Source of the DNA: Gammaproteobacteria bacterium
GTDB taxonomy: Bacteria > Pseudomonadota > Gammaproteobacteria > Arenicellales > Poriferihabitantaceae
Direction: 5' to 3'
Length of the DNA: 6,494 bases
Assembly (NCBI GenBank): GCA_024679435.1
Contig: JAIBDK010000138.1
Coordinates: 1-6,494 of the forward strand
Both the position numbers and the translations under genes were made by a program. A model generated the notes under the pieces. It was not told the origin of the DNA, made no database searches, and saw only the letters and a list, made by a program, of their open reading frames with translations. Shown one piece after another: positions 5,982 to 6,494 of this stretch. The first letter of the stretch is position 1. Each line of letters begins with the position of its first letter.

Positions 5982-5987
5982 TATACT
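5982..5987 (+). promoter_or_regulatory. Possible -10 (TATACT) for a leaderless Ada-type transcript
   Basis: TATACT (5/6 to consensus) ends 6 bases before ATG 5994. That is the spacing expected if transcription started at or next to the A of the start codon. No Shine-Dalgarno lies before ATG 5994 or before the alternative ATG 5979. No good -35 is seen at 16-18 bases. TTGTCA (5913-5918) is a -35-like string without a matching -10 downstream. Confidence 0.3.
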
Positions 5988-5993
5988 TCCGCC

Positions 5994-6494
5994 ATGGAAA
6001 TAGACTTCGATACCTGCTATGAGGCAGTAAAAACTCGAAATACAGATTATGACGGTGTGTTTTATACCGGGGTGAGTAGTACCGGAATTTTCTGCAGACC
6101 GGTTTGCCCTGCGGTAACTCCAAAGCCAGAAAACTGTGATTTCTATCCATCCGCCGCCGCCGCTCTGCAGGCCGGCTATCGCCCTTGTTTGCGTTGTCGT
6201 CCTGAAACCGCACCTTCTAGTCCCGCCTGGAACGGTGTGCGAACCACTGTAAAAAGAGCGCTCGAACTGATTGATCTTGGTGCGCTTGATCAACAAAGTG
6301 TGAGTGATCTCGCCGATCGACTTGGTGTCAGTGACCGCTATTTAAGACAGTTGTTTTCCAGGTATGTCGGTGCCAGTCCAAAAGTCGTGGCCAGATCAAG
6401 ACGGGTTTTAATGGCGAAAAAACTGATCACTGATAGCTCAGACAGCATGACTGATATTGCGCTCAAGGCGGGGTTCAGTAGTGTCCGTCAGTTC
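5994..6494 (+). CDS. Ada-type alkylation-repair protein, probably Ada-AlkA fusion (3' end outside window)
   Basis: The first 167 residues are present and the gene runs off the right edge. Residues 6-72 form an Ada zinc domain, TGIFCRPVCPAVTPK (30-44) plus GYRPCLRCRPE (61-71), with zinc cysteines Cys34, Cys38, Cys65 and Cys68. Cys34 matches E. coli Ada Cys38, which accepts methyl from DNA phosphotriesters. Residues about 83-167 are an AraC-type DNA-binding region: first helix-turn-helix LADRLGVSDRYLRQLF (106-121), second starting at MTDIALKAGFSSVRQF (152-167). The SVRQF ending of the second helix is, from memory, typical of fusions with a C-terminal AlkA glycosylase rather than of Ada proper with its Ogt-like domain; this needs the missing sequence. 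ATG 5994 gives the usual short N-terminus; in-frame ATG 5979, directly after a TAG, would add five residues. It lies behind the glyA terminator and so is its own unit. Confidence 0.88.
   Translation, partial: MEIDFDTCYEAVKTRNTDYDGVFYTGVSSTGIFCRPVCPAVTPKPENCDFYPSAAAALQAGYRPCLRCRPETAPSSPAWNGVRTTVKRALELIDLGALDQQSVSDLADRLGVSDRYLRQLFSRYVGASPKVVARSRRVLMAKKLITDSSDSMTDIALKAGFSSVRQF

Noticed and set aside
5800..6296. Two long minus-strand open frames across the end of glyA and the Ada-type gene
   Set aside because: They are arginine-rich antisense shadows crossing a strong terminator and have no family motifs.

Overview
The window looks like a chromosomal housekeeping segment of a Gram-negative gammaproteobacterium. 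The evidence is the queA-tgt pair, a GlyA very close to the enterobacterial form, a SPOR-domain envelope protein with an export signal, and a tRNA-Leu(CAA) with encoded CCA. Many protein details recall marine gammaproteobacteria, but the genus cannot be fixed from sequence alone.

Left edge (1-320): a degraded fragment on the minus strand (1-148) whose translation resembles the middle of an SGNH/GDSL-type hydrolase. It is cut off on its 5' side near a GGGGTCAGA-type segment that forms an inverted repeat (104-173). Next to it lies a minus-strand tRNA-Leu(CAA) gene (234-320). Debris at the 3' side of a tRNA gene is a common pattern. Divergent promoters for the tRNA and for queA can be proposed in 321-440.

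Centre (441-4476): queA and tgt are separated by only 2 bases and encode two enzymes of tRNA queuosine modification. Tgt inserts preQ1 at wobble position 34 of GUN-anticodon tRNAs, and QueA converts preQ1 to epoxyqueuosine. They are followed not by the usual yajC-secD-secF but, after a 158-base AT-rich gap with short phased repeats, by a 588-residue exported protein. That protein has Sel1-like repeats, two SH3-like segments, a disordered acidic linker and a C-terminal SPOR domain, so it is probably a septal peptidoglycan-binding envelope protein.

Right part (4477-6494): glyA (serine hydroxymethyltransferase) has a good Shine-Dalgarno, a consensus -10 and a very clear UUCG-loop terminator. After it, an Ada-type gene begins (5994 or 5979) and runs off the window. 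Its Ada zinc domain and AraC-type helix-turn-helix region are visible. The sequence at the edge suggests an Ada-AlkA fusion, a DNA alkylation repair protein.

I see no wholly new system. The items most worth a second look are the Sel1-SH3-SPOR protein, the truncated hydrolase with its inverted repeat beside the tRNA, the phased TTAA repeats at the end of tgt, and the possible leaderless start of the Ada-type gene.
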